DNA from: Archangium violaceum | GTDB taxonomy: Bacteria > Myxococcota > Myxococcia > Myxococcales > Myxococcaceae | Length of the DNA: 64,000 nt | Assembly: GCF_016887565.1 (NCBI RefSeq) | Contig: NZ_CP069396.1 | Span: 8,476,001-8,540,000, forward strand | Reading direction: 5' to 3' | Shown here: in pieces, positions 11,634-20,592 of the stretch | How positions within the stretch are numbered: the stretch's first letter is position 1 | How the letters are laid out: each line of letters begins with the position of its first letter | Notes under the pieces: generated by a model | The model's input: only the letters and a program-made list of their open reading frames with translations | Told to the model about the DNA's origin: nothing | The model's database searches: none | Program-made: the position numbers and the translations under genes

Positions 11634-13613
11634 ATGGCGAAGAAGCTGGGCGAGCGCCTCGTCGAAGCGGGGCTGGTCACCACCGAGTCCATCGCGAAGG
11701 CATTGGAGCACCAGAAGATCACCGGCCACCGGCTGGGGGACTGTCTGGTGGAGATCGGCCTGCTCCAGGAAGCGGCGCTGCTGCGCTTCCTGGCGGCCGA
11801 GTTCCAGACGCGCTTCGTCTCCGCGGAGAAGCTGTCGAAGGCGAAGATTCCGACGGAGGTGCTGGACAAGGTGCCGGTGCGGCTGGCGGAGGCGCAGAAC
11901 GTGCTTCCGCTGGCCATCGATCCGGAGCGCAAGCTCTTGTCGGTGGTGGCCGCCGAGCCGCAGAACAAGAAGTTGATGGACGAGATCGCCCTGGTGACGG
12001 GCATGTCCGAGGTCTACGCATACGTGGGCCTGCGCAGCACCATCGCCGCCGCCATCCGCAAGCACTACTACGGCGACCCCACGGCCTTCGCCTCGCTGGA
12101 GGCGGGCTCCCAGCAGCTGCGAGCGGACGTGTCCGCCATGGCCAACGCCTACGAGAACACCTCGGGGACGAACCCGAAGACCAGCCTCCAGCTCCGCCTG
12201 GAGACGGACGCCCGGGCGCGGCTGGGCCGCCAGGGTACGCAGGTGCGGCACAACACCGCTCGCGGAGAGACCCCGCTGACCTCTCGCGGGGCGGTGTCTG
12301 ACAAGGACTACATCGAGACGCTGAACATCCTGGTGACGATGCTGGAGCGGGATCGCAAGCACCACCGGGGACACTCGGCGCAGCTGGCGCGGCAGGCGGC
12401 GGTGGTGGGCCGGCGCCTGGGAATGCCGCCCAGGGACGTGATGGCGTTGACCATCGCGGGCTACCTGCACGACCTGGGCAAGCCAGCCGAGCACCACTTC
12501 TGCCTGGCCAACAACGCGGTGAACCCGGAGTGGATGGCCGAGGCCAAGCGCTTCTGCCGGCTCCCCTCCAAGCTCTTCGAGACGGTGAACCTGCCGGTGC
12601 AGGCCAACACCATGCTCGCGCAGCTCTACGAGGCCTATGACGGCTCGGGAGTCCCGCAGGGGGCCAAGGGCGACGACATCACCCTCGGCGCGCGCATCCT
12701 GGCGGCGGTGGACAGCTTCCTGGAGCTGACGAAGAACCCCACCAATGCGTACGGGAAGGCGCTGACCAAGGAGCAGGCGCTGGAGCACCTGCGGGACAAC
12801 TCGGGCAAGCTGTACGACCCGGTGGTGGCGGACATCGTCATGCAGGTGCAGAGCGGCGAGCTGCTGCGCCACCGCATCGCGAACGACGGGCGACAGGTGC
12901 TCATCGTGGAGCCCGAGGAGGGCACGCGGACGGACCTGCTGGACTCGGTGCACCGGCTGGGACTGGTGGTGGACTCGCTGTCGTCCCTGGACGGGGCGTA
13001 TGACGCGCTGGTGAACCAGGACTGCGACGTGCTGGTGGTGGGGCTGAAGTTCGGGCTGGAGGAGGTGCTGGGACTGCTGCAGGCGGTGCGCGTCTCGCCC
13101 GAGAACGCGGGCCTGCCGGTGGTGGTGCTCGGAGACCCGGACCCGGGCACGCGCGAGCGGCTGATGATGGGCGGAGCCACGGCGGTGGTGCCTCCCGCGG
13201 AGCCGGACGCTGCGGCGAAGACGGTCCGCACGCTCTACGACGAGCGCATCCAGCACAACGGTCCGGCGCGCATGGTGCGCGGCAGCCTGGACGAGATGCC
13301 CGCACCGGAGCTGCTGAAGCTGCTCGGCTCGGGGAAGAAGTCCGGACGGCTGTACCTCAAGTACCACGCGCACGAGGGCTTCCTGCACCTGGAGCAGGGG
13401 CGCGTCGTCTTCGCCACCATCGCGGGACAGAACGGCGAGCAGGCCTTGCAGACCCTGCTGGGCTTGCTGCAGGCCGACTTCCGCTACGACCCGGACTCGC
13501 TGCTGCTGGACGTGCCGCAGCTGGACAAGGATCTGATGGTGCTCGCCCAGCAGGCCGCGATGCGCAGGCCGTCCATCTCCACGCCCTCGGTGCCCTCGGC
13601 CAGCCAGGGCTGA
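11634..13613 (+). CDS. Composite regulator: MshEN, degenerate HD-GYP, receiver-like and PATAN (DUF4388) domains
   Basis: A 659-residue cytoplasmic signalling protein. Residues 1-150 form a GspE N-terminal/MshEN-type domain, which in other proteins binds cyclic di-GMP. Residues about 225-410 are HD-GYP-like, with His247 and His279-Asp280 (YLHDLGKP) kept, but the region that should read HHERxDGSGYP reads LYEAYDGSGVP, so metal ligands and the GYP motif are lost. A receiver-like domain (about 425-540) follows with VLIVEPEEG, then a PATAN/DUF4388 domain (about 545-640; GRLYLKYHAHEGFLHLEQGRV is its core). It probably binds rather than degrades cyclic di-GMP. It is translationally adjacent to the OB/HD protein. 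Confidence 0.8.
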   Translation: MAKKLGERLVEAGLVTTESIAKALEHQKITGHRLGDCLVEIGLLQEAALLRFLAAEFQTRFVSAEKLSKAKIPTEVLDKVPVRLAEAQNVLPLAIDPERKLLSVVAAEPQNKKLMDEIALVTGMSEVYAYVGLRSTIAAAIRKHYYGDPTAFASLEAGSQQLRADVSAMANAYENTSGTNPKTSLQLRLETDARARLGRQGTQVRHNTARGETPLTSRGAVSDKDYIETLNILVTMLERDRKHHRGHSAQLARQAAVVGRRLGMPPRDVMALTIAGYLHDLGKPAEHHFCLANNAVNPEWMAEAKRFCRLPSKLFETVNLPVQANTMLAQLYEAYDGSGVPQGAKGDDITLGARILAAVDSFLELTKNPTNAYGKALTKEQALEHLRDNSGKLYDPVVADIVMQVQSGELLRHRIANDGRQVLIVEPEEGTRTDLLDSVHRLGLVVDSLSSLDGAYDALVNQDCDVLVVGLKFGLEEVLGLLQAVRVSPENAGLPVVVLGDPDPGTRERLMMGGATAVVPPAEPDAAAKTVRTLYDERIQHNGPARMVRGSLDEMPAPELLKLLGSGKKSGRLYLKYHAHEGFLHLEQGRVVFATIAGQNGEQALQTLLGLLQADFRYDPDSLLLDVPQLDKDLMVLAQQAAMRRPSISTPSVPSASQG

Positions 13614-13620
13614 CGCCGTC

Positions 13621-14412
13621 TCAGACGGAGAAGCCGAACAGCGCCGCCGCGTTGGCCGTCGTCACCTCGGCAGCCTGGTCGAGGGACACGCCCTTGAGCT
13701 CGGCGATCTTCTTCGCCGTCTCGACGACGTACGAGGGCTCGTTCTTCTTGCCTCGGTAGGGCACCGGCGCCAGGTACGGGCTGTCCGTCTCCACCATCAG
13801 CCGGTCCAGCGGCGCGAAGCGCACGGCGTCCTGGAGCGCCTCGGTCTTCTTGTAGGTGACGACACCGGACAGGGACAGCAGGAAGCCCAGATCCAGGTAG
13901 CGCCGGGCCGCGTCCGTGTCCCCGGTGAAGCAGTGGATGACACCCCGGCGGACGCCCTCCTCCTTCAGGATGGCCTCGCAATCGAGGTGCGCGTCCTGTC
14001 CCCGCGTCGACTCGCGCACGTGCACCACCAGCGGCTTGTCCAGGCGCTTCGCCAGCGCGCACTGCATCCGGAACACCCGGGCCTGAATCTCCCGGGGCGA
14101 GTGGTCGTAGTAGTAGTCGAGCCCCGCCTCGCCCACGGCGTGGATCTCCGGGCGGGCACAGGTGCGCTCCAGGTGCTCGATATCCGCCTCGGTGGCCCGG
14201 GCCGCCTCGTGCGGATGGATGCCGAGCGTGGGCGTGAGGAAGCCCGGGTGCGCGGCGGCGACATCCAGGGCGATGCCCCAGTCACCCGGGCCCTGGAACT
14301 GGCCGACGATGACGGCATGCACCAGCCCGGCGGCACGGGCGCGATCCAGCGCGGCCGTCACATGCGCGGAGTCGGCACGGTCGAAGTGGCAGTGGGAATC
14401 AACGAGCCTCAT
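13621..14412 (-). CDS. tatD: TatD family metal-dependent hydrolase
   Basis: TIM-barrel metallohydrolase with DNase activity in studied members, 263 residues. Metal ligands are visible: DSHCHFD at residues 5-11, Glu in AVGEAGLDYYY near 95, His in VVHVRES and VIHCFTG, and Asp in VETDSPYLAP. The true start is ATG 14412, which overlaps the stop of the HEAT gene as ATGA; an in-frame upstream extension is a shadow. It is the last gene of the metG-HEAT-tatD operon. metG and tatD neighbour each other in many bacteria, which supports both calls. It ends 7 bp from the stop of the convergent regulator gene. Confidence 0.93.
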   Translation of the reverse strand: MRLVDSHCHFDRADSAHVTAALDRARAAGLVHAVIVGQFQGPGDWGIALDVAAAHPGFLTPTLGIHPHEAARATEADIEHLERTCARPEIHAVGEAGLDYYYDHSPREIQARVFRMQCALAKRLDKPLVVHVRESTRGQDAHLDCEAILKEEGVRRGVIHCFTGDTDAARRYLDLGFLLSLSGVVTYKKTEALQDAVRFAPLDRLMVETDSPYLAPVPYRGKKNEPSYVVETAKKIAELKGVSLDQAAEVTTANAAALFGFSV

Positions 14413-15395
14413 GACATCTCCTCGATGAGCTCGGTGAGCTCGGCACGGGCCTCCTGGGAGAACGAGGGCAGCACCGCCCGGACGCGGTCGCGGCCCTCGG
14501 GGACGCCGAGCACCCAGAGGCCCTCGGCGGCATCGAGCCGGAAGTCCTCGGGGACTCCGGGCTCGTCGAGCAGGGCGAGCAGCCACGGCAGGGCCTTCGG
14601 GTCTCCCAGGCGCCCCAGGCCGCGCGCGGCGGCTCCCCGGCAGTCATCCTTCGGGTCGGAGATGATGGTGTGCAGGCGCTCCAGCGCACCCGGGGCCTTC
14701 ACCTCGCCACACAACTCCACGGCGAGGGCCCGGTCCTGGGCCCAGCTCCACCGCCGCCGCCGGCTGCGCTCCAGGAGCCAGGTGGCCCCCTCGGCGTCTC
14801 CCAGCTTCGCGAGCACGCCAGCGGCCTGCGTCCGGTCGAAAGCGGGCAACATCCACCGGTGGAACAGGCGCTGGACGGCGGGCAGCGCGCGCGTGTCCCC
14901 CAGCTCGGCGAGCGCCCCGAGCGCGCGGAAGCGGAGCAGGTCCTCGTCGAGCGCCTGGATGAGCACATCCAGGCCCGAGGGATGCTTGAGGGCGGCCATG
15001 CCGCGAGCGGCCTCGAAGCGGACCTCGAAGACGGGGTCCTCGAGGGCCTGGGCCAGCGTCCCCCGGTACTCGGGCCGGGCGATGTCCGCCAGCCGGCCCG
15101 CGGCCTCCAGGCGCACCAGACTCTCCTCGTCGGCGAGCCGCGTGGCGAGGAAACGGGGCAGCTCGTCGGCGGAGAGCACCACGGTGGCCAGGCCCACGGC
15201 GGTGCGGCGCACGGCCACCTGCTTGTCGGAGAGCAGTTGCGAGAGCACCGAGGAGAACTCGGGCGCGCGCGAGGCGTCCTCCGCGGCGAGGTGGAAGAGG
15301 AGCTCCGCCGCCTCGGCGCGGACACCCGGGTGCCTCCCGTTCTCGAGGGCGAGGAGGGCCCGGTCTCGTTCAGCGCGCCAGTCCGTCACGCTCAC
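14409..15395 (-). CDS. HEAT-repeat protein
   Basis: A 328-residue all-helical protein built from about eight HEAT-type repeats, for example VRAEAAELLFHLAAED, VRRTAVGLATVVLS, VRFEAARGMAALKHP and CRGAAARGLGRLGDPKAL, each with the usual pattern of hydrophobic helix pairs and an Asp/Pro turn. It has no signal peptide or catalytic motif, so a scaffold role is the default. The GTG start at 15395 overlaps the metG stop as GTGA, and its own stop overlaps the tatD ATG, so all three are translationally coupled. The function inside a tRNA-synthetase operon is unknown. Confidence 0.82.
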   Translation of the reverse strand: MSVTDWRAERDRALLALENGRHPGVRAEAAELLFHLAAEDASRAPEFSSVLSQLLSDKQVAVRRTAVGLATVVLSADELPRFLATRLADEESLVRLEAAGRLADIARPEYRGTLAQALEDPVFEVRFEAARGMAALKHPSGLDVLIQALDEDLLRFRALGALAELGDTRALPAVQRLFHRWMLPAFDRTQAAGVLAKLGDAEGATWLLERSRRRRWSWAQDRALAVELCGEVKAPGALERLHTIISDPKDDCRGAAARGLGRLGDPKALPWLLALLDEPGVPEDFRLDAAEGLWVLGVPEGRDRVRAVLPSFSQEARAELTELIEEMS

Positions 15396-17518
15396 GCCAC
15401 CCCGGAGCCGGGAGGCAGGTCCCCCGGATCCACCAGCGACAGGCCCTTGCCCTCGGCCTTGGCGGCCAGGAGCATCCCGCGCGATTCGATTCCCCGCAGC
15501 ATGCGCGGCTTGAGGTTGGCCACCACCACCACCTTGCGCCCCACCACCTGCTCCGGCGCGTAGTGCTCGGCGATGCCGGCGCAGATGGTGCGCGGCTGCG
15601 CCTCACCGACGTCCACGGTGAGTTTGAGCAGCTTGTCCGCCTTGGGCACGCGCTCGGCGGCGAGCACCTGACCCACCCGGAGCGCCACCTTGGTGAAGTC
15701 GGTGATGTCGATCTCCCCCGGCGCGCCCTCGGCGGGCTTCGCCTCCGCGGCGGCGGCCCCCTCGGCGGGCTTGGGCTCGGCGGCCTTCTTCTCGGCCTTG
15801 GCGCCCTTGCCCTCCTTCTTGGCCTCCTTGGTTTCCTTGGCCGGCTCGGCGGCGGTGGGCGCCTGTTCGACGATGGCGTTGACGCGCTCCTCCTCCAGGC
15901 GGGGCAGGAGCGGCTCGGGGTTGCCCACGGGCCGGCTGCGGTCGAGCAGCGGGTAGCGCGCGGTGGCGAGCGCCTCGAAGGTGAGGGGCGGCGCGTTGAG
16001 CTGCGCGAAGAGCTTCTCCGTCACCCGGGGGATGACCGGCGTGAGCAGCGCGCCCAGCAGGTAGGCCACCTCGGCGGCGTCGCTCAGGTCGGCGCGAGCG
16101 GCCTCGGCATCGGTCTTCACCTTGGCCCAGGGCGCCGCGGTCTGGAGGAAGCCGTTCGCGGACTGGGAGATCTCCGTGATGATGCGGATGGCATTGCGGA
16201 ACTCGAGCTTCTCGAAGGCCTCGCGGACCTCGGGGACACGGGCCAGCGCGGCCTCCACGAGCGCCTTGCCGGGACCCTCCTTCGAGGCGGGAGCGAGCCG
16301 CTTCTCCAGCGCCGCGCCCGCGAGCATGGACAGGCTGCGGTTGGCCAGGTTGCCGATGTTGTTCACCAGCTCGCCGTTCACCCGGAGGCGGAAGTCCTTG
16401 AGGCTCAGGTCGAGGTCCTCGACCCCGGGGCCGAGCGTGGCCGCGTAGAAGTAGCGCAGGTAGCTCGGGTCCAGGTGATTCAGGTAGGAGCGCACGGCGA
16501 TGAGCGTGCCGCGGCTCTTGGACATCTTCTCGCCGTTCACCGTGAGGTGGCCGTGCACCTTCACGCTCTCGGGCCGCTTGAGGCCGGCCACCTTGAGCAC
16601 GGCGGGCCAGAAGAGCGCGTGGAAGTAGACGATGTCCTTGCCGATGAAGTGGATGACGCGGGCGTCGCTGTCCTCGGCCCAGAAATCCAGGGCGCTCTTC
16701 GCCTTGCCCGTCGTCGTCGCCCACTTCTCCGTGGTGGCGATGTACCCGATGGGCGCATCCAGCCAGACGTAGAAGTACTTGTCCGTCTCACCCGGGATGG
16801 CGAAGCCGAAGTACGGACCATCGCGGCTGATGTCCCAGTCCGCCAGACCGGACTCGAAGAAGCCCTGCAACTGGGTGGCGAGACCGGGGTGGAGGAAGCC
16901 GGGCTTGCGCAGCGTCTCCTGGAGGAAGTCCGCGTGGCGCGACAGCTTGAAGAAGAGGTGCGAGGACTTGCGGCGCACCGGCGGCGTGCTGCACAGGGCG
17001 CACCGGGGCTCGATCAGGTCCGTGGGGCTGTAGGCCTTGCCGCACTTCTCGCAGGCGTCACCGTACTGGTCCGGCGCCTTGCAGTTGGGACAGGTGCCCT
17101 TGATGAAGCGGTCCGGGAGGAAGCGCTTGTCCTTCTCGCAGTAGGCCTGCTCGATGTCGCGCTTCTCGATGTCCCCGTGCTCCTTCAGCTTGCCGTAGAT
17201 GTACTCGGCGTAGTGCTTGTTCTCGGGCGAGTTGGTCGAGTGGAAGTAGTCGACGCTGATGCCGAGCTCGCGGAAGTCCGCCTGGTGCGAGTCGTACCAG
17301 CGGGCGACGAACTCCTCGGGCTTGAGCCCCTGCTTCGCGGCGTTGATCTCGATGGGAGTGCCGTGGGTGTCGTCGGCGCAGAAGTAGACGACGTCCTTGC
17401 CGCAGGAGCGCAGGAACCGCACGTAGATGTCGGTCTGGACGTACTCGACGGCATGGCCGATGTGGATGGGGCCGTTGGCATACGGCAGCGCGCTGGTGAC
17501 GAGGATTCTCTCCGCCAT
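15392..17518 (-). CDS. metG: Methionyl-tRNA synthetase with C-terminal tRNA-binding domain
   Basis: Charges tRNA-Met with methionine. The 708-residue protein has the class I HIGH motif at residues 19-22, two zinc knuckles (Cys143, 146, 156, 159 and Cys173, 176) and KMSKS at 331-335. After the anticodon-binding helical domain there is an Ala/Lys/Glu/Pro-rich linker (about 555-610), then a Trbp111-like tRNA-binding domain (about 612-708) with VALRVGQVLAAERVPKADKLL. ATG 17518 has AGGAG 5 nt upstream. It leads the metG-HEAT-tatD operon. Confidence 0.97.
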   Translation of the reverse strand: MAERILVTSALPYANGPIHIGHAVEYVQTDIYVRFLRSCGKDVVYFCADDTHGTPIEINAAKQGLKPEEFVARWYDSHQADFRELGISVDYFHSTNSPENKHYAEYIYGKLKEHGDIEKRDIEQAYCEKDKRFLPDRFIKGTCPNCKAPDQYGDACEKCGKAYSPTDLIEPRCALCSTPPVRRKSSHLFFKLSRHADFLQETLRKPGFLHPGLATQLQGFFESGLADWDISRDGPYFGFAIPGETDKYFYVWLDAPIGYIATTEKWATTTGKAKSALDFWAEDSDARVIHFIGKDIVYFHALFWPAVLKVAGLKRPESVKVHGHLTVNGEKMSKSRGTLIAVRSYLNHLDPSYLRYFYAATLGPGVEDLDLSLKDFRLRVNGELVNNIGNLANRSLSMLAGAALEKRLAPASKEGPGKALVEAALARVPEVREAFEKLEFRNAIRIITEISQSANGFLQTAAPWAKVKTDAEAARADLSDAAEVAYLLGALLTPVIPRVTEKLFAQLNAPPLTFEALATARYPLLDRSRPVGNPEPLLPRLEEERVNAIVEQAPTAAEPAKETKEAKKEGKGAKAEKKAAEPKPAEGAAAAEAKPAEGAPGEIDITDFTKVALRVGQVLAAERVPKADKLLKLTVDVGEAQPRTICAGIAEHYAPEQVVGRKVVVVANLKPRMLRGIESRGMLLAAKAEGKGLSLVDPGDLPPGSGVA

Positions 17519-17633
17519 GGGTTCTCCTGAGGGGCGGCGGACATTAGCCGCTCGGAGGGCTCCGGTCATCGAGAAGAAACGAAGGAAGGCGACAGGTGCA
17601 TGGGGGCCCCGGAGCTGTTATCGACCCCACACG

Positions 17634-18431
17634 ATGTGCACCCTCGTCATCCTCCGCCACGTCCACCCCGAGTGGCCGCTCGTCCTGGCCGCCAATCGAG
17701 ACGAGATCCTCGCCCGGCCAGCCGTCGGTCCCCAGGTGCTGGCCACCTCCCCCCGGGTCGTCGGAGGACGTGACCTGGAACGCCAGGGAACGTGGATGGG
17801 AGTGACGGACGGTGGACTCTTCGTGGGACTGACGAACCAGCGGGGTTCCGCGAACCTGACGAAGGCCCCTCGCTCCCGGGGCGAGGTGGTCCTGCGCGCG
17901 CTACAAGCCGGCAGCGTGGAGGGGGTCGAGCGCTACCTCGCGGGGCTGCACCCCGGGGAGTACAACCCCTTCAACCTCCTCTACGGCAACACCGAGGTGC
18001 TCCGGGTGGCCTATGCCCGCCCGGACGCGGAGCGGCTGACCCCGGAGGACGTGCCGCCGGGTGTCCACGTGCTGCCCAACGACGTGCTCGACAGCCCGGC
18101 CCTGCCGAAGGTGGCGCGGGCGCGGAAGCTCGCGGAGGCGGCGGCGAGGAAGCCCTGGCCGGAGTCCGTCCGGGCGCTCCAGGCGATGCTGGCGGACCAC
18201 GTGCTGCCAGAGCGGGCACCGGCGGTCCTCCCCGAGGAGGAGGCCATCCCGGAGATCCACGAGCGCATCCGCCAGTACCAGGCGCTGTGCATCCACACGC
18301 CGGGGTATGGGACGCGCTCGTCGGCCATCGTCGCGCTGGCGCCCGGCCGGGTGGCCCACTACCTGGCGAGCGATGTCGCCTCGTGTCAGGGCACGTACCG
18401 GGACGTCACCTCGCTGCTCTACCCCGGGTAG
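17634..18431 (+). CDS. NRDE (TANGO2) family protein
   Basis: A 265-residue Ntn-hydrolase-like protein. It begins MCTL, exposing Cys2 after methionine removal, and shows the defining NRDE motif at residues 21-24 (LVLAANRDEIL). Later motifs TWMGVTDGGLFVGLTNQR and YGTRSSAIVAL are also family-typical. Bacterial members have no firmly established substrate. No ribosome site precedes ATG 17634, but the start is fixed by the conserved N-terminus. It is divergent from metG and is followed by a 104-bp gap. Confidence 0.88.
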   Translation: MCTLVILRHVHPEWPLVLAANRDEILARPAVGPQVLATSPRVVGGRDLERQGTWMGVTDGGLFVGLTNQRGSANLTKAPRSRGEVVLRALQAGSVEGVERYLAGLHPGEYNPFNLLYGNTEVLRVAYARPDAERLTPEDVPPGVHVLPNDVLDSPALPKVARARKLAEAAARKPWPESVRALQAMLADHVLPERAPAVLPEEEAIPEIHERIRQYQALCIHTPGYGTRSSAIVALAPGRVAHYLASDVASCQGTYRDVTSLLYPG

Positions 18432-18535
18432 CGGCTGGAGTTGGAGCCGGTGTGAGCCCCTCGCCACCTTGCGTTCCCCACCGGGAGCGTGCGGTCCTGG
18501 GGACGCGTCCACACTCCGACGCGGGGGAGTTCATC

Positions 18536-19948
18536 ATGAACAGCAGTGCACGCAGGTACAGGCATGCCGTGGTCATCGGCGGCAGCATGGCGGGTCTGGT
18601 GAACGCCCGGGTGCTGGCGGACCACTTCGAGAAGGTGACGGTGCTCGACCGGGATGAGCGGCCCGAGGGCCCGGAGCCGCGCAAGGGCGTTCCGCAGGGG
18701 CGGCACCTCCACGTCCTGCTGGAAGCTGGCAAGCGCGTACTGGACGGACTCTTCCCCGGCCTCATCCGGGAGCTGCAGCGGGAGGAGGGCATCAAGGTCG
18801 TCGACCCGTGCAGGGATGCCGTCTGGCAGCACTTCGGGGTGTGGAAGGCACGAGCCGACAGCGGCATCGAGATGGTGCTGTGCACCCGTCCCTTCCTGGA
18901 GTGGAACGTCTTCCAGCGGGTGAAGGCCCTGCCGAACGTGGAGTTCCGGGAGCGCGTCACCGTCGAGGAGCTGCTCACGGACGCGGCGAGGGGGTGCGTC
19001 ACCGGCGTGAAGGTGAAGGGGCCGGGCGGCGAGGAGACGCTGGAAGCGGACCTGGTGGTGGACGCGAGCGGCCGGGGCACGCGAGCCCCGAGGTGGCTGG
19101 AGGAGCTGGGCTACGGCAAGCCGGAGGAGGAGAAGGTCGGCATCGATCTGGCCTACGCGAGCCGGCTCTACAAGCGGCCAAAGGGCTTCCGGGACGAGTG
19201 GAAGCTGCTGGTGCAGTACCCGCGCTCGCCGGAGGGATGGCGGGCGGGGCTCATCTCGAGCGTGGAGAACGATCGGTGGATCGTCAGCGTGAACGGGTAC
19301 TTCGGAGACCACCCGCCCGCGGATGAGGCGGGGTTCCTGGAGTTCGCCCGCTCGCTGCCGAGGCCGGGCCTCTACGACTACCTCCAGGACGCCGAGCCGC
19401 TGACGGCCCCCGTCACGCACAAGATTCCGACGAGCCGGTGGCTGCACTACGAGCGGCTGCCGCGCTTTCCCGAGCGGTTCATCGTCACGGGCGACGCGGT
19501 ATGCGCCTACAACCCGATCTTCGGACAGGGGATGACGATCGCCACCCTGGAGGCGAAGCTGCTGGGGGAGTGCCTCTCCGAGCAGGAGCGGCGCGCGCCG
19601 GGAGAGCTGCGCGGGCTGGCGGACCGGTTCCGCCAGAGGGTGCCGGGGATCGTCTTCGTCCCCTGGTTCATGACCTCCACCATGGACAAGCACTACCCGC
19701 AGGCCACGGGGGAGCGGTCGCCGGGCCTCGGGGCGCTGCAATGGTTCTTCTGCCGGCTGATCGAACAGACCTCGGTGGACGCGGCGGCCTACCACCGGTT
19801 CCTGAGGGTGCTGCACATGCGCGACGGGATGGAGGCGATGCTGAAGCCGGGGATGGCGCTGCCGCTGCTCGCCTACGCGGTGAAGAGCCTGTTCGTTCCC
19901 CTCCCCCAGCGGGCCAACGTGGACCGGATGCCGACGCTCCGAGCATGA
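18536..19948 (+). CDS. FAD-dependent monooxygenase/epoxidase-like flavoprotein
   Basis: A 470-residue flavoprotein of the PHBH-type FAD monooxygenase superfamily. The dinucleotide motif VVIGGSMAGL lies at residues 12-21, and the acidic end of the second strand is at VLDRDE. The second FAD motif reads FIVTGDAVCAYNPIFGQGM, near residue 320. GRHLHVLLEAG early in the sequence resembles halogenase/squalene-epoxidase-like members. The substrate is unknown; there is no biosynthetic cluster around it. The start ATG 18536 has GGGGGAG 7 nt upstream. Confidence 0.82.
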   Translation: MNSSARRYRHAVVIGGSMAGLVNARVLADHFEKVTVLDRDERPEGPEPRKGVPQGRHLHVLLEAGKRVLDGLFPGLIRELQREEGIKVVDPCRDAVWQHFGVWKARADSGIEMVLCTRPFLEWNVFQRVKALPNVEFRERVTVEELLTDAARGCVTGVKVKGPGGEETLEADLVVDASGRGTRAPRWLEELGYGKPEEEKVGIDLAYASRLYKRPKGFRDEWKLLVQYPRSPEGWRAGLISSVENDRWIVSVNGYFGDHPPADEAGFLEFARSLPRPGLYDYLQDAEPLTAPVTHKIPTSRWLHYERLPRFPERFIVTGDAVCAYNPIFGQGMTIATLEAKLLGECLSEQERRAPGELRGLADRFRQRVPGIVFVPWFMTSTMDKHYPQATGERSPGLGALQWFFCRLIEQTSVDAAAYHRFLRVLHMRDGMEAMLKPGMALPLLAYAVKSLFVPLPQRANVDRMPTLRA

Positions 19949-20311
19949 GGGCGAGCGGACCCTTTGTCAGGAATATCCGGGCCCTTTCGTCCCTGATGGC
20001 AGCTGCCCGGCCGGAGATGCCGAACACGCACTGGTAATCGCCTGTAAAGCGAGAGCGGTTCGAATCCGCCCAAGGCCTGGAAAGGTCACCCAAAAAACGG
20101 CTTCTCCACTCGGGCAGCACCCTTTTCCCCGCGGAATGGGGGCCTGGATCCAGGGGTTGGATCGTCAACCCGCGGACATGGGGGCTCTTTTCAGAGGGCC
20201 CCCCCTAGGCATCCGCCAGGAAATGTGTCACACGGCAATGGCCGCACTCCCGTTGGGATCGGCATCCGGCTGAACTCATGAAGCCGGACAAGAAAGAAGA
20301 CGAGTAGAGTA
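19949..20311. other. Intergenic region with a tRNA-like remnant and the cold-shock gene leader
   Basis: 363 bp without a gene. It contains a tRNA-like fragment at about 20022-20077, a GC-rich imperfect hairpin at about 20180-20206 (GGGGGCTC loop GAGGGCCCCC) and a small CCGGC/GCCGG hairpin at about 20265-20285 just ahead of the cold-shock gene. The long upstream region fits a structured 5' leader for the cold-shock mRNA, but no promoter could be fixed. Confidence 0.45.
20022..20077 (+). other. tRNA-like sequence, probably degenerate
   Basis: A T-arm-like segment GCGG-TTCGAAT-CCGC at 20055-20069 and, just upstream, an anticodon-arm-like ATCGC-CTGTAAA-GCGAG whose loop would give anticodon GTA (Tyr). 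A GGTA resembling a D-loop lies before it. The variable loop and half of the D-stem are missing and no matching acceptor stem or CCA is evident, so I call it a remnant or chance likeness rather than a working tRNA. Confidence 0.25.
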
Positions 20312-20515
20312 ATGGCAATCGGTACCGTGAAGTGGTTCAACGACGCGAAGGGCTTCGGTTTCATCACGCAGGACGGCGGGGGCGAGGACCTCTTCTGCCA
20401 CCACACTGCGATCCAGACCGAGGGCTTCCGCAGCCTGCAGGAAGGCCAGCGGGTTGAGTTCGACGTCGCCCGTGGCCCCAAGGGCCTCCAGGCGCAGAAC
20501 GTTCGCCCGGTCTGA
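20312..20515 (+). CDS. Cold-shock domain protein, CspA family
   Basis: A 67-residue single-stranded nucleic-acid binding protein, the standard length for a bacterial cold-shock protein. [18 protein letters not shown] contains RNP1 (KGFGFI, residues 13-18). RNP2 is DLFCHH (26-31), where most relatives have VFVHH; the Phe-to-Cys-His variation still keeps the aromatic and histidine positions. It likely acts as an RNA chaperone. A purine-rich stretch precedes the ATG. A strong intrinsic terminator follows 32 nt after the stop, so the gene is monocistronic. Confidence 0.95.
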   Translation: MAIGTVKWFNDAKGFGFITQDGGGEDLFCHHTAIQTEGFRSLQEGQRVEFDVARGPKGLQAQNVRPV

Positions 20516-20546
20516 CGCGCTCTCGCGTCTGAACCCGCAGTAACAC

Positions 20547-20580
20547 GGCTCAGCCTCTTCGTGAGGCTGAGCCTTTTTTT
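20547..20580 (+). terminator. Intrinsic terminator of the cold-shock gene
   Basis: An 11-bp perfect stem GGCTCAGCCTC / GAGGCTGAGCC (20547-20557 and 20563-20573) with a TTCGT loop, followed by seven T. It also lies 12 bp before the stop of the convergent PLP enzyme gene. Confidence 0.9.
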
Positions 20581-20592
20581 GTTTTCCGCTCC

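Noticed and set aside
15563..17530. Long plus-strand frame over metG
   Set aside because: Antisense shadow of metG, with Leu/Glu/Val/Gly-biased composition; no ribosome site.
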